From Parabacteroides sp. (lineage in GTDB: Bacteria > Bacteroidota > Bacteroidia > Bacteroidales > Tannerellaceae), in NCBI GenBank assembly GCA_020026285.1, contig JAHHQS010000066.1, forward strand, positions 1-20,485: a DNA stretch of 20,485 bases. The letters run 5' to 3'. Below, one piece after another: positions 7,010 to 14,837 of this stretch. A program made the position numbers and the translations under genes. Position 1 is the stretch's first letter. Each line of letters begins with the position of its first letter. A model generated the notes under the pieces. The model saw nothing but the letters and a program-made list of their open reading frames with translations, was not told where the DNA came from and did not search any database.

Positions 7010-9133
7010 CTATCCTTTAAGACGATCTATCAATTCTAACAACTGAGTATCTTCATTTCCCAATACACTAGATGGAATCACATGCGAAAAAGCGCCGTTG
7101 GCTTTATAATAAAATTGCAGCTGAGATGATTTGCCTGATGTTTTCAAATAATAACTTACATGATATTGTGGTCGATGTTCTACAATGTTTGTAATTGTTA
7201 TAGACATATCATCACATAAGGACGAAATCCTGTTATATAGCTGTAACATCTGTTCCGAAGATGGTTCGTAATCTATGGAATACACCATTTCTTTTTCGTT
7301 ATTTACTACTTCCAGAATCTTACCTATTTCAGGTACCGACGAATGATGGCAATAATAGGTGTATTCTCCCGATCCATTATAATAGCAGTCAACCACAACC
7401 GAACCGCCAGGAGTTTCAATTGTATATTTATCAAAGTATTGACGAGCTTCCACTCCGGCAATCAAATAGCCTAACTCGTCCAGTTGTGTCTTTATACATA
7501 CATACTTCTGTTTCTGGAAAGGTTTTGCTGCAGGTCCAAGTTCTTCCATATCTGCAATATCAGCATAGCTATAAGCTTCCTTGCTTATTTTATTGATTTT
7601 GAGTACCGGATTGAAGACTAATTTGGACAAGGGAGAAACATCCGGCATTCCGACTCCGTAAAGTTTATTTTCTGCACGTGTCGTTGCAGTATAACTCCAT
7701 CGCAAAGAATCATCGTTCAAACCTGTCCTTCCACTATAATCAACATATACAGTATCCCATTCTCCTCCCTGAGACTTATGTCCCGTTATTGCATAGCCAT
7801 ATTTAACCTGTACAGCGTTAAAATATGGATCATTCTTTAAAGCTTCATTAAAGGCTTCTTCATGCTCTGTCAATTCCCGATGTCGCATTCTGAAATTAAT
7901 GTACAATGCTACGGTTTGTAATGGAGACAAGGTCGCTTCACGCGAATTAAGCAAGGTATCAATAATCTTACAAGAAGTGATTTTCCCGTTTTCAGACTGA
8001 AGGGTAACATCCCGGAAATTCAATGAAACAGTAACCCGTCCACGTTCGCCGGCAATGTCAGTCCAGACAGGAGCAGATATTTTTTCCACTTTGTCTGAAA
8101 CATTCAGAACCCGAACAAAATCTCCGTTAAAGAAATCCAAAGAAAGATTTTCATTGACAACATTTCTTACCACCTGTAAAATATCTCCGGCTACAACGTC
8201 CTTCTGTTCCGGGAAATATATACGACGGATAGCATCATTGTATTCCTTTACCATAGAATTAGTATAGCAAAGAACAACTGAATCTCCAAGGTCAGGATGT
8301 GGATGCTGATCACAAAATCTTTCAGGAACGGATGCAAAAGAAATATCTTCAACTTCACCTGGCTTACGTTCAAATCTCAACTTATTCCTTTTACAGATGG
8401 CTGTATGAAGTAGATCCCGAATCATCATTGCATTTTTCAAAATGCAACTTTCTCCTTTCTGTCGTAAAATTTCTGTAAGCTGATATGACGAAACTCCCAA
8501 ACCACGTGATTGGAAATAAGATTCCTCTAAAGCAACAGAACGGTTATCTCCTACAGGTGGTAACTGTGCCGGATCCCCAACGAAAATCACTTTTCCTCCT
8601 AATCCGGGCTGAATGAATGTCAGCAAATCATCAATCAAGATATCAGTACCAAAATGCAAAGTCTGACCTTGCATCCTTCGGGAGCTGATCATGGATGATT
8701 CATCTATGATAAATACCTGTTTGGAAGGATCGCAATCTGGTAAAGGTTTTTTTATTCCAAACCAGAATTGCAAATCATCAGTGCCCCTACTTCTTACAAC
8801 ACCATCTTTTGTATGGTTCGTTTTGATCAAATCTCCTTTATCATCATGACGAACAACTTCCATATCCTTAAATGAATATATTCCACGATGAATAGTAGTT
8901 GCCACACATCCCGTTTTTTCCTTTAAGACCTTTGCCGCACGACCAGTAGGGGCCATAAGAAAAATTATTTTATGCATCGACTGCAGTAAGGGTATCAGCG
9001 TTTTAACCATTGTGGTTTTTCCTGTACCGGCATAACCTTTCAGTATAAATACTGTTTTATCTTTCTCGTTGATAAACGTTTCTATTGCTCGTTTTGCTGC
9101 TTGTTGTTGCTCCGTTAATTGTAACATAGACAT
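7010..9133 (-). CDS. RecD/PIF1-like superfamily 1 DNA helicase with a C-terminal extension
   Basis: This is an ATP-driven 5'-3' type (SF1B) helicase by motif. Walker A is GYAGTGKTT at 33-41. Motif Ib-like PTGRAAKVL is at 62-70. Walker B is IIDESSM around 142-148, and motif III is GDPAQLPPVGD at 186-196. EILRQ at 221-225 is motif IV. Motif V is YAITGHKSQGGEWD at about 447-460, and motif VI is SYTATTRAE at 480-488. The last motifs belong to the UvrD_C_2/RecD C-terminal core. About 200 residues follow that are not part of the helicase core and that I cannot place. The gene is followed closely by the TPR/OB protein gene and preceded by a 144-nt gap, so the pair forms its own transcription unit next to the CRISPR genes. 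Helicases are not standard type III subunits. A genome-defence or DNA-processing role is inference. Confidence 0.88.
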   Translation of the reverse strand: MSMLQLTEQQQAAKRAIETFINEKDKTVFILKGYAGTGKTTMVKTLIPLLQSMHKIIFLMAPTGRAAKVLKEKTGCVATTIHRGIYSFKDMEVVRHDDKGDLIKTNHTKDGVVRSRGTDDLQFWFGIKKPLPDCDPSKQVFIIDESSMISSRRMQGQTLHFGTDILIDDLLTFIQPGLGGKVIFVGDPAQLPPVGDNRSVALEESYFQSRGLGVSSYQLTEILRQKGESCILKNAMMIRDLLHTAICKRNKLRFERKPGEVEDISFASVPERFCDQHPHPDLGDSVVLCYTNSMVKEYNDAIRRIYFPEQKDVVAGDILQVVRNVVNENLSLDFFNGDFVRVLNVSDKVEKISAPVWTDIAGERGRVTVSLNFRDVTLQSENGKITSCKIIDTLLNSREATLSPLQTVALYINFRMRHRELTEHEEAFNEALKNDPYFNAVQVKYGYAITGHKSQGGEWDTVYVDYSGRTGLNDDSLRWSYTATTRAENKLYGVGMPDVSPLSKLVFNPVLKINKISKEAYSYADIADMEELGPAAKPFQKQKYVCIKTQLDELGYLIAGVEARQYFDKYTIETPGGSVVVDCYYNGSGEYTYYCHHSSVPEIGKILEVVNNEKEMVYSIDYEPSSEQMLQLYNRISSLCDDMSITITNIVEHRPQYHVSYYLKTSGKSSQLQFYYKANGAFSHVIPSSVLGNEDTQLLELIDRLKG

Positions 9134-9266
9134 TCAATTTATAATAGCCCATTAACTACTTGTAATGAATCCTTAAATCAATTACATCTATGGTCCATGA
9201 TCTTAAAAAAACAATATTCCTCATTTTTTTGATATGAACAATAATTCGAAAAAGAAATCTTTCTAT

Positions 9267-9274
9267 CAAAGATA
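9267..9274 (-). promoter_or_regulatory. Candidate -7 promoter box for the helicase pair
   Basis: On the minus strand TATCTTTG matches the Bacteroidetes -7 box TAnnTTTG exactly. It overlaps the region just past the CARF-nuclease stop and lies about 130 nt before the helicase start. No good -33 TTTG is present at the usual distance. It supports, weakly, a separate transcript for the helicase pair. Confidence 0.3.
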
Positions 9275-9277
9275 GCA

Positions 9278-10411
9278 TTACCGCTTATTGGTCTTGTTCA
9301 GATCCTGATTAATAATTTCATTCAGTGATGGAAGTGAAGGATTCAATTTTTTTTCTTCAAAATTGAAAATCAAAATATTATTATCTCTACATTTTTCCTT
9401 AGCGGCCAGATAAGTTCTTTTCCTAGTAGAAGGTTTATCATTAACCACAAAAATACCTTTACTACTTGTACCGCTATAGTTCTTAATACCACTATGAAAC
9501 TTATCTATTGCCGTAATGTCAAAAAACTGAGTCTTACATTCTACAAAAAAGAGTTTCTTCCCCATATCTAGTATAACATCAAATTCATTTTTAGGCTGAT
9601 TATCTTTTGCTACAAACTTACAGTTCATCAACACCTCTTTCACCACCGGATTCTTACTTAATTCATAAGCAGTTTTCAACTCAAACCAACCACTATTGAA
9701 TACAATATCTACAATATGCTTACTCATTAAGCAATGTTCTACCAGCATGTGCTTATAAAAGTTAAACAAAAACAGACGTACTATTCCCTTTTCTTTATCC
9801 CATTCCACATAAGAGCCGTTTTTCGTTTTCTTAGAACAACCTTTATGAGACAACGAACTTTTAGATATAGTTAATTTATTGAATAATTTAGTATATTTTT
9901 TACGGATTTTTTCAACTTCCTTCATATTCCTTAGATCTTCATCCGTATAATCCGAAAAACGTGTAAAGTGAGTCAATTTCGAACCATATAATTTAAAACG
10001 CATTTCCCTGTCAATCGTTTCCTCCTTAACTTCATGCGTATGAAGATCCTGAATCTGATTATTCTGGTCAACCAGAATAAAATGTGAATTCTCCACAGCC
10101 ATAAAGACATGATAAAAGACCAATGTCCAGGGCTTTGTTCCACTGGTAAGATTAAGAATCACTTCATCATCACGAACCTCAGTTAATATTTTATTAGCAC
10201 AAATCTCGATATCCTCCAAATCCACAGGATTACAGAGTATCATCTTACTTGGAATTTCCTCAAAACACGAAATCAGACGTTCCGCCTCGTCTTTAGTCTG
10301 CTCGGAATATACCAGAATAATTTTATCCAGCACGCCAGACGATTTAATACCTAAATAAACGGGGATAGGCTGTCCTCCCACCAAAGCTATATGAGTCTTC
10401 ATTCTATTCAT
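9278..10411 (-). CDS. CARF-domain PD-(D/E)XK nuclease of the Can2/Card1 (DUF1887) type
   Basis: This is predicted to be a cyclic-oligoadenylate-activated nuclease that cuts nucleic acids during type III CRISPR immunity. The 377-residue length fits Can2/Card1. The N-terminal CARF domain has the opening strand THIALVGGQPIPVYLGI and the ligand-loop motif LTSGTKP (88-94). The C-terminal nuclease domain has GWFE (241-244), NEFDVIL (275-281) and FVECKT (289-294). These give the probable catalytic set Glu244, Asp278, Glu291 and Lys293, so the site looks intact. The start overlaps the preceding small gene by 8 nt; an ATG three codons later (10402) would also work. It is the last gene of the effector and signalling operon before the helicase pair. 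Substrate (DNA, RNA or both) and activator size cannot be read from sequence. Confidence 0.87.
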   Translation of the reverse strand: MNRMKTHIALVGGQPIPVYLGIKSSGVLDKIILVYSEQTKDEAERLISCFEEIPSKMILCNPVDLEDIEICANKILTEVRDDEVILNLTSGTKPWTLVFYHVFMAVENSHFILVDQNNQIQDLHTHEVKEETIDREMRFKLYGSKLTHFTRFSDYTDEDLRNMKEVEKIRKKYTKLFNKLTISKSSLSHKGCSKKTKNGSYVEWDKEKGIVRLFLFNFYKHMLVEHCLMSKHIVDIVFNSGWFELKTAYELSKNPVVKEVLMNCKFVAKDNQPKNEFDVILDMGKKLFFVECKTQFFDITAIDKFHSGIKNYSGTSSKGIFVVNDKPSTRKRTYLAAKEKCRDNNILIFNFEEKKLNPSLPSLNEIINQDLNKTNKR

Positions 10412-10790
10412 TTTTTTTATTCAAAAGACTATAATTTCTAAATTGAACAAATTGAAACCGGGAAATCTTGGCTCCATCTTCCGACATTTCTGATACTCGC
10501 TGTGTTGTAGAGGCTACACATTGATAACCTTCAGATATAAAATATGAAACGAGCAGATAAGTCAGATTCATTTCACCCATGATATGCAGCACATTTCCTC
10601 TCGGTTCATTTTCAGTCAGATTATTTATATCTGAAACGACTTTTCGAGCCAGCTCCTCTATTTCTTCAACATTTGAATCTGGCGACACCTGTGGAAAAGA
10701 GTAATCAATAACCCTTCCCCACTGACTTGCCACTTCAAATTGTACTGTTGTCCAGTATATTGAAGGATGATTAGAAATATTAATAAACAT
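10404..10790 (-). CDS. Small CARF-like CRISPR accessory protein, candidate ring nuclease
   Basis: This 128-residue protein lies between two CARF effectors: one base after the Csx1-like stop and overlapping the Can2-like start. It begins with a short strand and a conserved-looking FINISNHPS motif (2-10). A helix-rich centre follows, then VLHIMGEM (67-74), and after one more helix CVASTTQR (91-98) and a final strand, FQFVQFRNY. The small single-domain alpha/beta layout, with a motif after strand one and a late Ser/Thr-Thr-x-Arg motif, recalls the small CARF-type proteins (Csx15/Csx16/Csx20 group) known or proposed to bind or cleave cyclic oligoadenylate. I cannot assign it to one of these families with confidence. 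A role as off-switch or sponge for the second messenger is inference from size and position. Confidence 0.6.
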   Translation of the reverse strand: MFINISNHPSIYWTTVQFEVASQWGRVIDYSFPQVSPDSNVEEIEELARKVVSDINNLTENEPRGNVLHIMGEMNLTYLLVSYFISEGYQCVASTTQRVSEMSEDGAKISRFQFVQFRNYSLLNKKNE

Positions 10791-10791
10791 T

Positions 10792-12099
10792 TTACTTGAT
10801 TAACTCTTTCACAAAATCAACATATCCTTTTATAATATGATCAAACCTTACCGGATTTGTTATAGGATTACTATTGATGCCATAATGATTGATATCGTTT
10901 CTAGTATTATTTACATTCGTATACATTTTAGATATCTTTTGGAAGAGAGCGTTGGAACGAAGTTTGTTGGCAATCGTCTTAACCTCTTCATCACAAGAAT
11001 ATTCCTTTGTATTACTTTCCTCTTTTCTATTATTTTCTCTCTCTGATAATAATAAATGAATGGCCGATGCTACATGATTTCTAACTTCTTTATCTTTCCA
11101 GTCCAGACCTACAATCTGTGTGATCTGAGAAATCCATGTTTCCAAAAGTATGGTTATAGCTTGTTGATATAACTGATGTTCGTAACTCCATAGGAAAGCA
11201 TGATATCCATTACGGACATCTTCAGTGGGAATAAATTCAGATACTGATCTTTGAATTTTTTCAATGACAGGTTCCATTGGTGGAATCATATTTCCCTTTA
11301 CCTTTTCTCCCAATTCCTGTAAACGCCCCCAACTTTTAGAATCTGCAATATTTAACCCTCTGCACAGCTTCATACTCTCCGTCTGGTAGGAAAGCAAATC
11401 AACGAATTCCCGAAAGTCTTTCAGAAATACCCTCAATTCTCCTTCCGGCTTTTTCTGAAACATGACGGAAAGCTCATCCTTACATAATTTCTGTAAACGC
11501 TTTGCATCCCCATTTTTCAAGAAATCACCTGTAGCAAAAGTCCAGTCCTGTAACAGGGTGAAAGGCAGGAGATCAACAATTGGAGCAGTATCAAGCTCGT
11601 ATTGTCTTTTATATTCAAAGTTTCCATACGACAGATGTCTGATACAGACTTTCTTCAAGAATTTAGCATAATTGCCAAAAACAAGAACTAACATTGGGAG
11701 ATAACGGAATCCATGCGTCAAATCGATATAAAGTTCATCTCCTTCCTGAATAATATCATTCAACTGTTGAAATATCTGCCAGATTTCCTGTTCATCCTTT
11801 CCGTCATTGATAGCGACATCTGTACAAGGTGCAGATAAAGACATTGCTTCAATAACACTCTTTAACCCGATTATTTCTTCCTTGTCTTCCAATTTTTTAT
11901 CGACCCAGTTGATATCTCTGGCTGCTTGAGTAAGGAGAATATAAACATGGTCATTCATTGTCCAGTCAGCTACTCCTATGTACTCCATTGTAGCCTGCTG
12001 AATGAAACGAGTCTTGGTGGATACAAAATTCTCTCTTGCATATGCACAAGCTTCATATCGGCCTGTTCCTAAAACAGAAATAAATACTTTTCTTCCCAT
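10792..12099 (-). CDS. csx1: CARF-HEPN ribonuclease of the Csx1/Csx2 (DxTHG motif, TIGR02221) type
   Basis: This is predicted to be a cyclic-oligoadenylate-activated RNase that degrades transcripts when the type III complex meets its target. The CARF half starts KVFISVLGTGRYE (4-16) and carries the family motif DLTHG at 126-130 in YIDLTHGFRYLP. The C-terminal HEPN half has the catalytic RxxxxH motif as RNDINH (400-405) in NNTRNDINHYGI. At 435 residues its length is normal. It lies 3 nt after the large RAMP gene and 1 nt before the small CARF-like gene, so it belongs to the effector operon. HEPN enzymes of this kind act as dimers. The active-site residues are intact. Activator size (cA4 or cA6) is not readable from sequence. 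Confidence 0.9.
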   Translation of the reverse strand: MGRKVFISVLGTGRYEACAYARENFVSTKTRFIQQATMEYIGVADWTMNDHVYILLTQAARDINWVDKKLEDKEEIIGLKSVIEAMSLSAPCTDVAINDGKDEQEIWQIFQQLNDIIQEGDELYIDLTHGFRYLPMLVLVFGNYAKFLKKVCIRHLSYGNFEYKRQYELDTAPIVDLLPFTLLQDWTFATGDFLKNGDAKRLQKLCKDELSVMFQKKPEGELRVFLKDFREFVDLLSYQTESMKLCRGLNIADSKSWGRLQELGEKVKGNMIPPMEPVIEKIQRSVSEFIPTEDVRNGYHAFLWSYEHQLYQQAITILLETWISQITQIVGLDWKDKEVRNHVASAIHLLLSERENNRKEESNTKEYSCDEEVKTIANKLRSNALFQKISKMYTNVNNTRNDINHYGINSNPITNPVRFDHIIKGYVDFVKELIK

Positions 12100-12102
12100 A
12101 AT

Positions 12103-14382
12103 CTATTTAGTTAATTCCTTAAACCATTGCTTTGCAAGTTCTTCTGATGTTATACTTTGAAGAAATTGCCATAATCTGGAATTAAAGTTATTCCAATCTT
12201 TCTTCTCCTTTTTATCAGGTTCAGCATACAAGCGCTGAAGTGTTATCCATAATTGAGCTATTTGTTCATCAGGCAGGATTTCCACCTTTGCATCTTTCTT
12301 CATCCATTGTTCTATCCTATCCTTTGCCTGTTTAAATTTCGTAACCTTATACCCTTTGCCATCAGCCCTTAATTCTTCCAAAACACTAAGTCCTGCTTCT
12401 GAACGTTGAGCCTTTCTTTGAAGAAGCTCTTCATTTTCCTGTTTCTTTTTTCTTTCCTCTTCAGTTTTTCTTTCATTCTCTCGACAAATTCTTTCCTGTC
12501 GTTCCAGTTCAGCATTACGTTCCTTAACTTCACGTTCTAATCGTTCAAACTCCCCTCTATATTTATCGAGAAGCGATTCCGGTGTAATAGTCTGATTAAT
12601 ACGCTTTGTAAAATCCTCCAGATATAGTTTTGCTTTTTTAACATTGACAAACTCATTTTCCCCTTTATCCATATTCATTTCCATATACTGATAATTTCTG
12701 TCTTTACCTGAAACAGAAATGGATGATAAAGTAAAGAATTCTTTCAACGAATTTGTAACACGCCAGGACGGATCAAACAGTTGCATCATCTGTTCGAAAC
12801 GTGCCATATAAAAATTCTTTTCATGCAAAGAAGATTCCAAATAAGAAGGTACTTGTAATTCTGAAAGTTCGAATGTCACCTTTCCAAAGCCATAAGGTTT
12901 GGCCTGACCTATCTGATGATAACAGCTTTCATTACCATGGAAAGTCAAAGCTGACAGAAGAGCACCTAATTCTTCCGGCAAAAGATTATGAAAATGTATG
13001 GTTCCTTTGAAACTACTACCAGCTCTTAATGGATGAATCCATGTATTTAGTTTATCAGATTCTGCTTGTTTCTGCCAGATTGAATCACGTAAGATATATC
13101 GTTTACGTCCCGATAGTTCTCCATTATTATAATTTTGGTATTCATTTGTAAATCCATTACGACCTTGATTCTGACGAATATAAAAAGGATAAAAAGAAGC
13201 TTTCGGTCCATTCAACACTAAACAGCATTCAGTATCTTCTCTCGCATCATCACTGACAAAATGAGAGAATTGAACTCGTCCCTTCAGTGCTTTTTCCTTT
13301 GAGATATATCCAAATATACACTCTGCCAAATCAGGAAAATATTCCTTCTTTCCAGCTTTTCTTTCATGCTTGGAAGCCAGATCATCAGGCACATAGGTAT
13401 ATGGAATCTTATACATAAAAGTCAATCCGAAATCCACCAAACCATTTTTATTTTCCCGTAAGAAAACAGGCATTCCTGTTGTATCTATTTTTTTCATTCT
13501 AAAAGTCCAATCAGGAGAATCCTGATACATGGACTTATATCGATTAAATAAAACTTCAGTAAGTTCCAAATCATGATCTATTTCGCTTGGGAATATAAAT
13601 TCTTTCCATTTACCCTCACTCTTTTTGGGGTTTGGGCACCCCCAATTCTTTTTTTTATCTGGCTGACTTGTCAATACTATTGTTCCTTGAAAATCACCGT
13701 CCTTGTCATAAACATAGGTGTTTTTTTCTCCAGGAGAAAAAGAGAGATCTTCCAGATCAATATTTTCACCGGTCGATTCTAGTAAATGATATTTAAATGC
13801 AGCTGTTTTAGGATCATATGTTACATTATTATCCAAAATCTCTTTATTCAGATTAAAATGCTTTTCTCCGGAAAAATGTTCCTCAAGTACATGTGTTCCA
13901 AACATACGATCTATTTCCCAGAGAGATATTCGTTGAGGATTTCCTTTACAAACAGAGATATAGTAAGTATCATCCGGTCTTCTGTGAAGCCATCCACAAC
14001 GTATTTTCCTCATATCCATTTTTACTTTTTGATCCAAACGGGGCTGTGCGAACATGGCTTTATTATCAACATGCATTTTCCCCATAGAAAGGATTTCAAG
14101 AACAGATCGAACAGTTCCCTTTACACTCGAACCTGGAATAAAATAACGGCCATCAGGGAATTTACTAAATGATTTATAAGCATCATTTTCTGCTTTCATA
14201 TCTTCTTGAGAATGACCATTTCGCACAAAAACAGGAGTTTTAGCATTAATAGTCATTTCTATCGATCCACTGATTCCATTTTCAAAAGGGATATCCTGAG
14301 TGATTAAATCTGCCCACTCCGGATAAAATATTTTGGTATTCAAAGGGACAAAATTAAAAGGTGATCTAACTTCTGCCATCAT
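12103..14382 (-). CDS. TIGR03986-type type III RAMP (Cas7-like) subunit with coiled-coil C-terminal extension
   Basis: This is a backbone subunit of the III-D effector, the position occupied by Csm5-like or insertion-bearing Cas7 proteins. The N-terminal RAMP opens with SIEMTINAKTPVFVRNGH and has the RAMP motif FIPGSSVKGTVRSVLE at about 80-95. The second half has GSSFKGTIHFHNLLPEELGA and the glycine loop GQAKPYGFGKV, typical of TIGR03986. The protein is long (759 residues). Residues about 625-680 are a Glu/Lys/Arg-rich coiled coil (EREVKERNAELERQERI and beyond), followed by a short helical tail rich in Trp. The start overlaps the csx19 stop as ATGATG; either Met could serve. Csx1 follows after 3 nt. 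The family is clear; the function of the tail is unknown. Confidence 0.87.
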   Translation of the reverse strand: MMAEVRSPFNFVPLNTKIFYPEWADLITQDIPFENGISGSIEMTINAKTPVFVRNGHSQEDMKAENDAYKSFSKFPDGRYFIPGSSVKGTVRSVLEILSMGKMHVDNKAMFAQPRLDQKVKMDMRKIRCGWLHRRPDDTYYISVCKGNPQRISLWEIDRMFGTHVLEEHFSGEKHFNLNKEILDNNVTYDPKTAAFKYHLLESTGENIDLEDLSFSPGEKNTYVYDKDGDFQGTIVLTSQPDKKKNWGCPNPKKSEGKWKEFIFPSEIDHDLELTEVLFNRYKSMYQDSPDWTFRMKKIDTTGMPVFLRENKNGLVDFGLTFMYKIPYTYVPDDLASKHERKAGKKEYFPDLAECIFGYISKEKALKGRVQFSHFVSDDAREDTECCLVLNGPKASFYPFYIRQNQGRNGFTNEYQNYNNGELSGRKRYILRDSIWQKQAESDKLNTWIHPLRAGSSFKGTIHFHNLLPEELGALLSALTFHGNESCYHQIGQAKPYGFGKVTFELSELQVPSYLESSLHEKNFYMARFEQMMQLFDPSWRVTNSLKEFFTLSSISVSGKDRNYQYMEMNMDKGENEFVNVKKAKLYLEDFTKRINQTITPESLLDKYRGEFERLEREVKERNAELERQERICRENERKTEEERKKKQENEELLQRKAQRSEAGLSVLEELRADGKGYKVTKFKQAKDRIEQWMKKDAKVEILPDEQIAQLWITLQRLYAEPDKKEKKDWNNFNSRLWQFLQSITSEELAKQWFKELTK

Positions 14383-14837
14383 ATACCTCCTTCCTTTTTA
14401 AATCCAACAAAAATCAATTCAGCTGGCTGAAGCACCTTCATTCCTTCACAAAGAGGATCGGGTCGCTCACGCCACCATTGCTGAAAGATCAGCATTCTAC
14501 TGTCCATACGATTGGTACAGAATGATTTGTTCTCAATTACTATATGTGGATCTTTGCTGTCAGCATCTCCTGTAATATTATTGAAACGATATGCTATATA
14601 TTGTCCATCTACATATTTCACACTATATGATACTTTTGCACCCTTATCATACAGCTGGCCTTCTATAATATAAGGATTCATCTGATTATCCAATTGACAT
14701 TCAAAAGTCTTTCGTTCCAATATTATAGGTTCCTGGCTATCACTATACCAAAGATAACCTTCGTAATTACCCTTATCTATCTGATTAACTCTGTCCATTT
14801 CAATCTTGTTTTTTCCATGATCCAACAAATAAGCCAT
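14379..14837 (-). CDS. csx19: Type III-D CRISPR-associated protein Csx19
   Basis: A small subunit found in type III-D complexes. The protein is beta-rich, with EGYLWYSDSQEPIILERKTF and VSYSVKYVDGQYIAYRFN, which fits the TIGR03984/Csx19 layout. It lies between the two-domain Cas7 and the TIGR03986 RAMP, where III-D operons often carry it. The start is ambiguous. The frame opens with GTG at 14858, ATG follows at 14837, and another ATG at 14798 sits one base past the upstream stop (TGAAATG). I chose 14837 because AYLLDHGKNKIEMDRV looks like a genuine first strand of the fold. The 14798 start would give classical termination-reinitiation. The family call rests on context and general similarity. 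Confidence 0.72.
   Translation of the reverse strand: MAYLLDHGKNKIEMDRVNQIDKGNYEGYLWYSDSQEPIILERKTFECQLDNQMNPYIIEGQLYDKGAKVSYSVKYVDGQYIAYRFNNITGDADSKDPHIVIENKSFCTNRMDSRMLIFQQWWRERPDPLCEGMKVLQPAELIFVGFKKEGGI

Noticed and set aside
7261..7596. 111-codon open frame on the + strand
   Set aside because: Antisense shadow of the helicase C-terminal region, with no independent signals.
13786..14172. 128-codon open frame on the + strand
   Set aside because: It lies wholly antisense to the TIGR03986 RAMP gene, whose motifs are clear; composition is a mirror of that gene.
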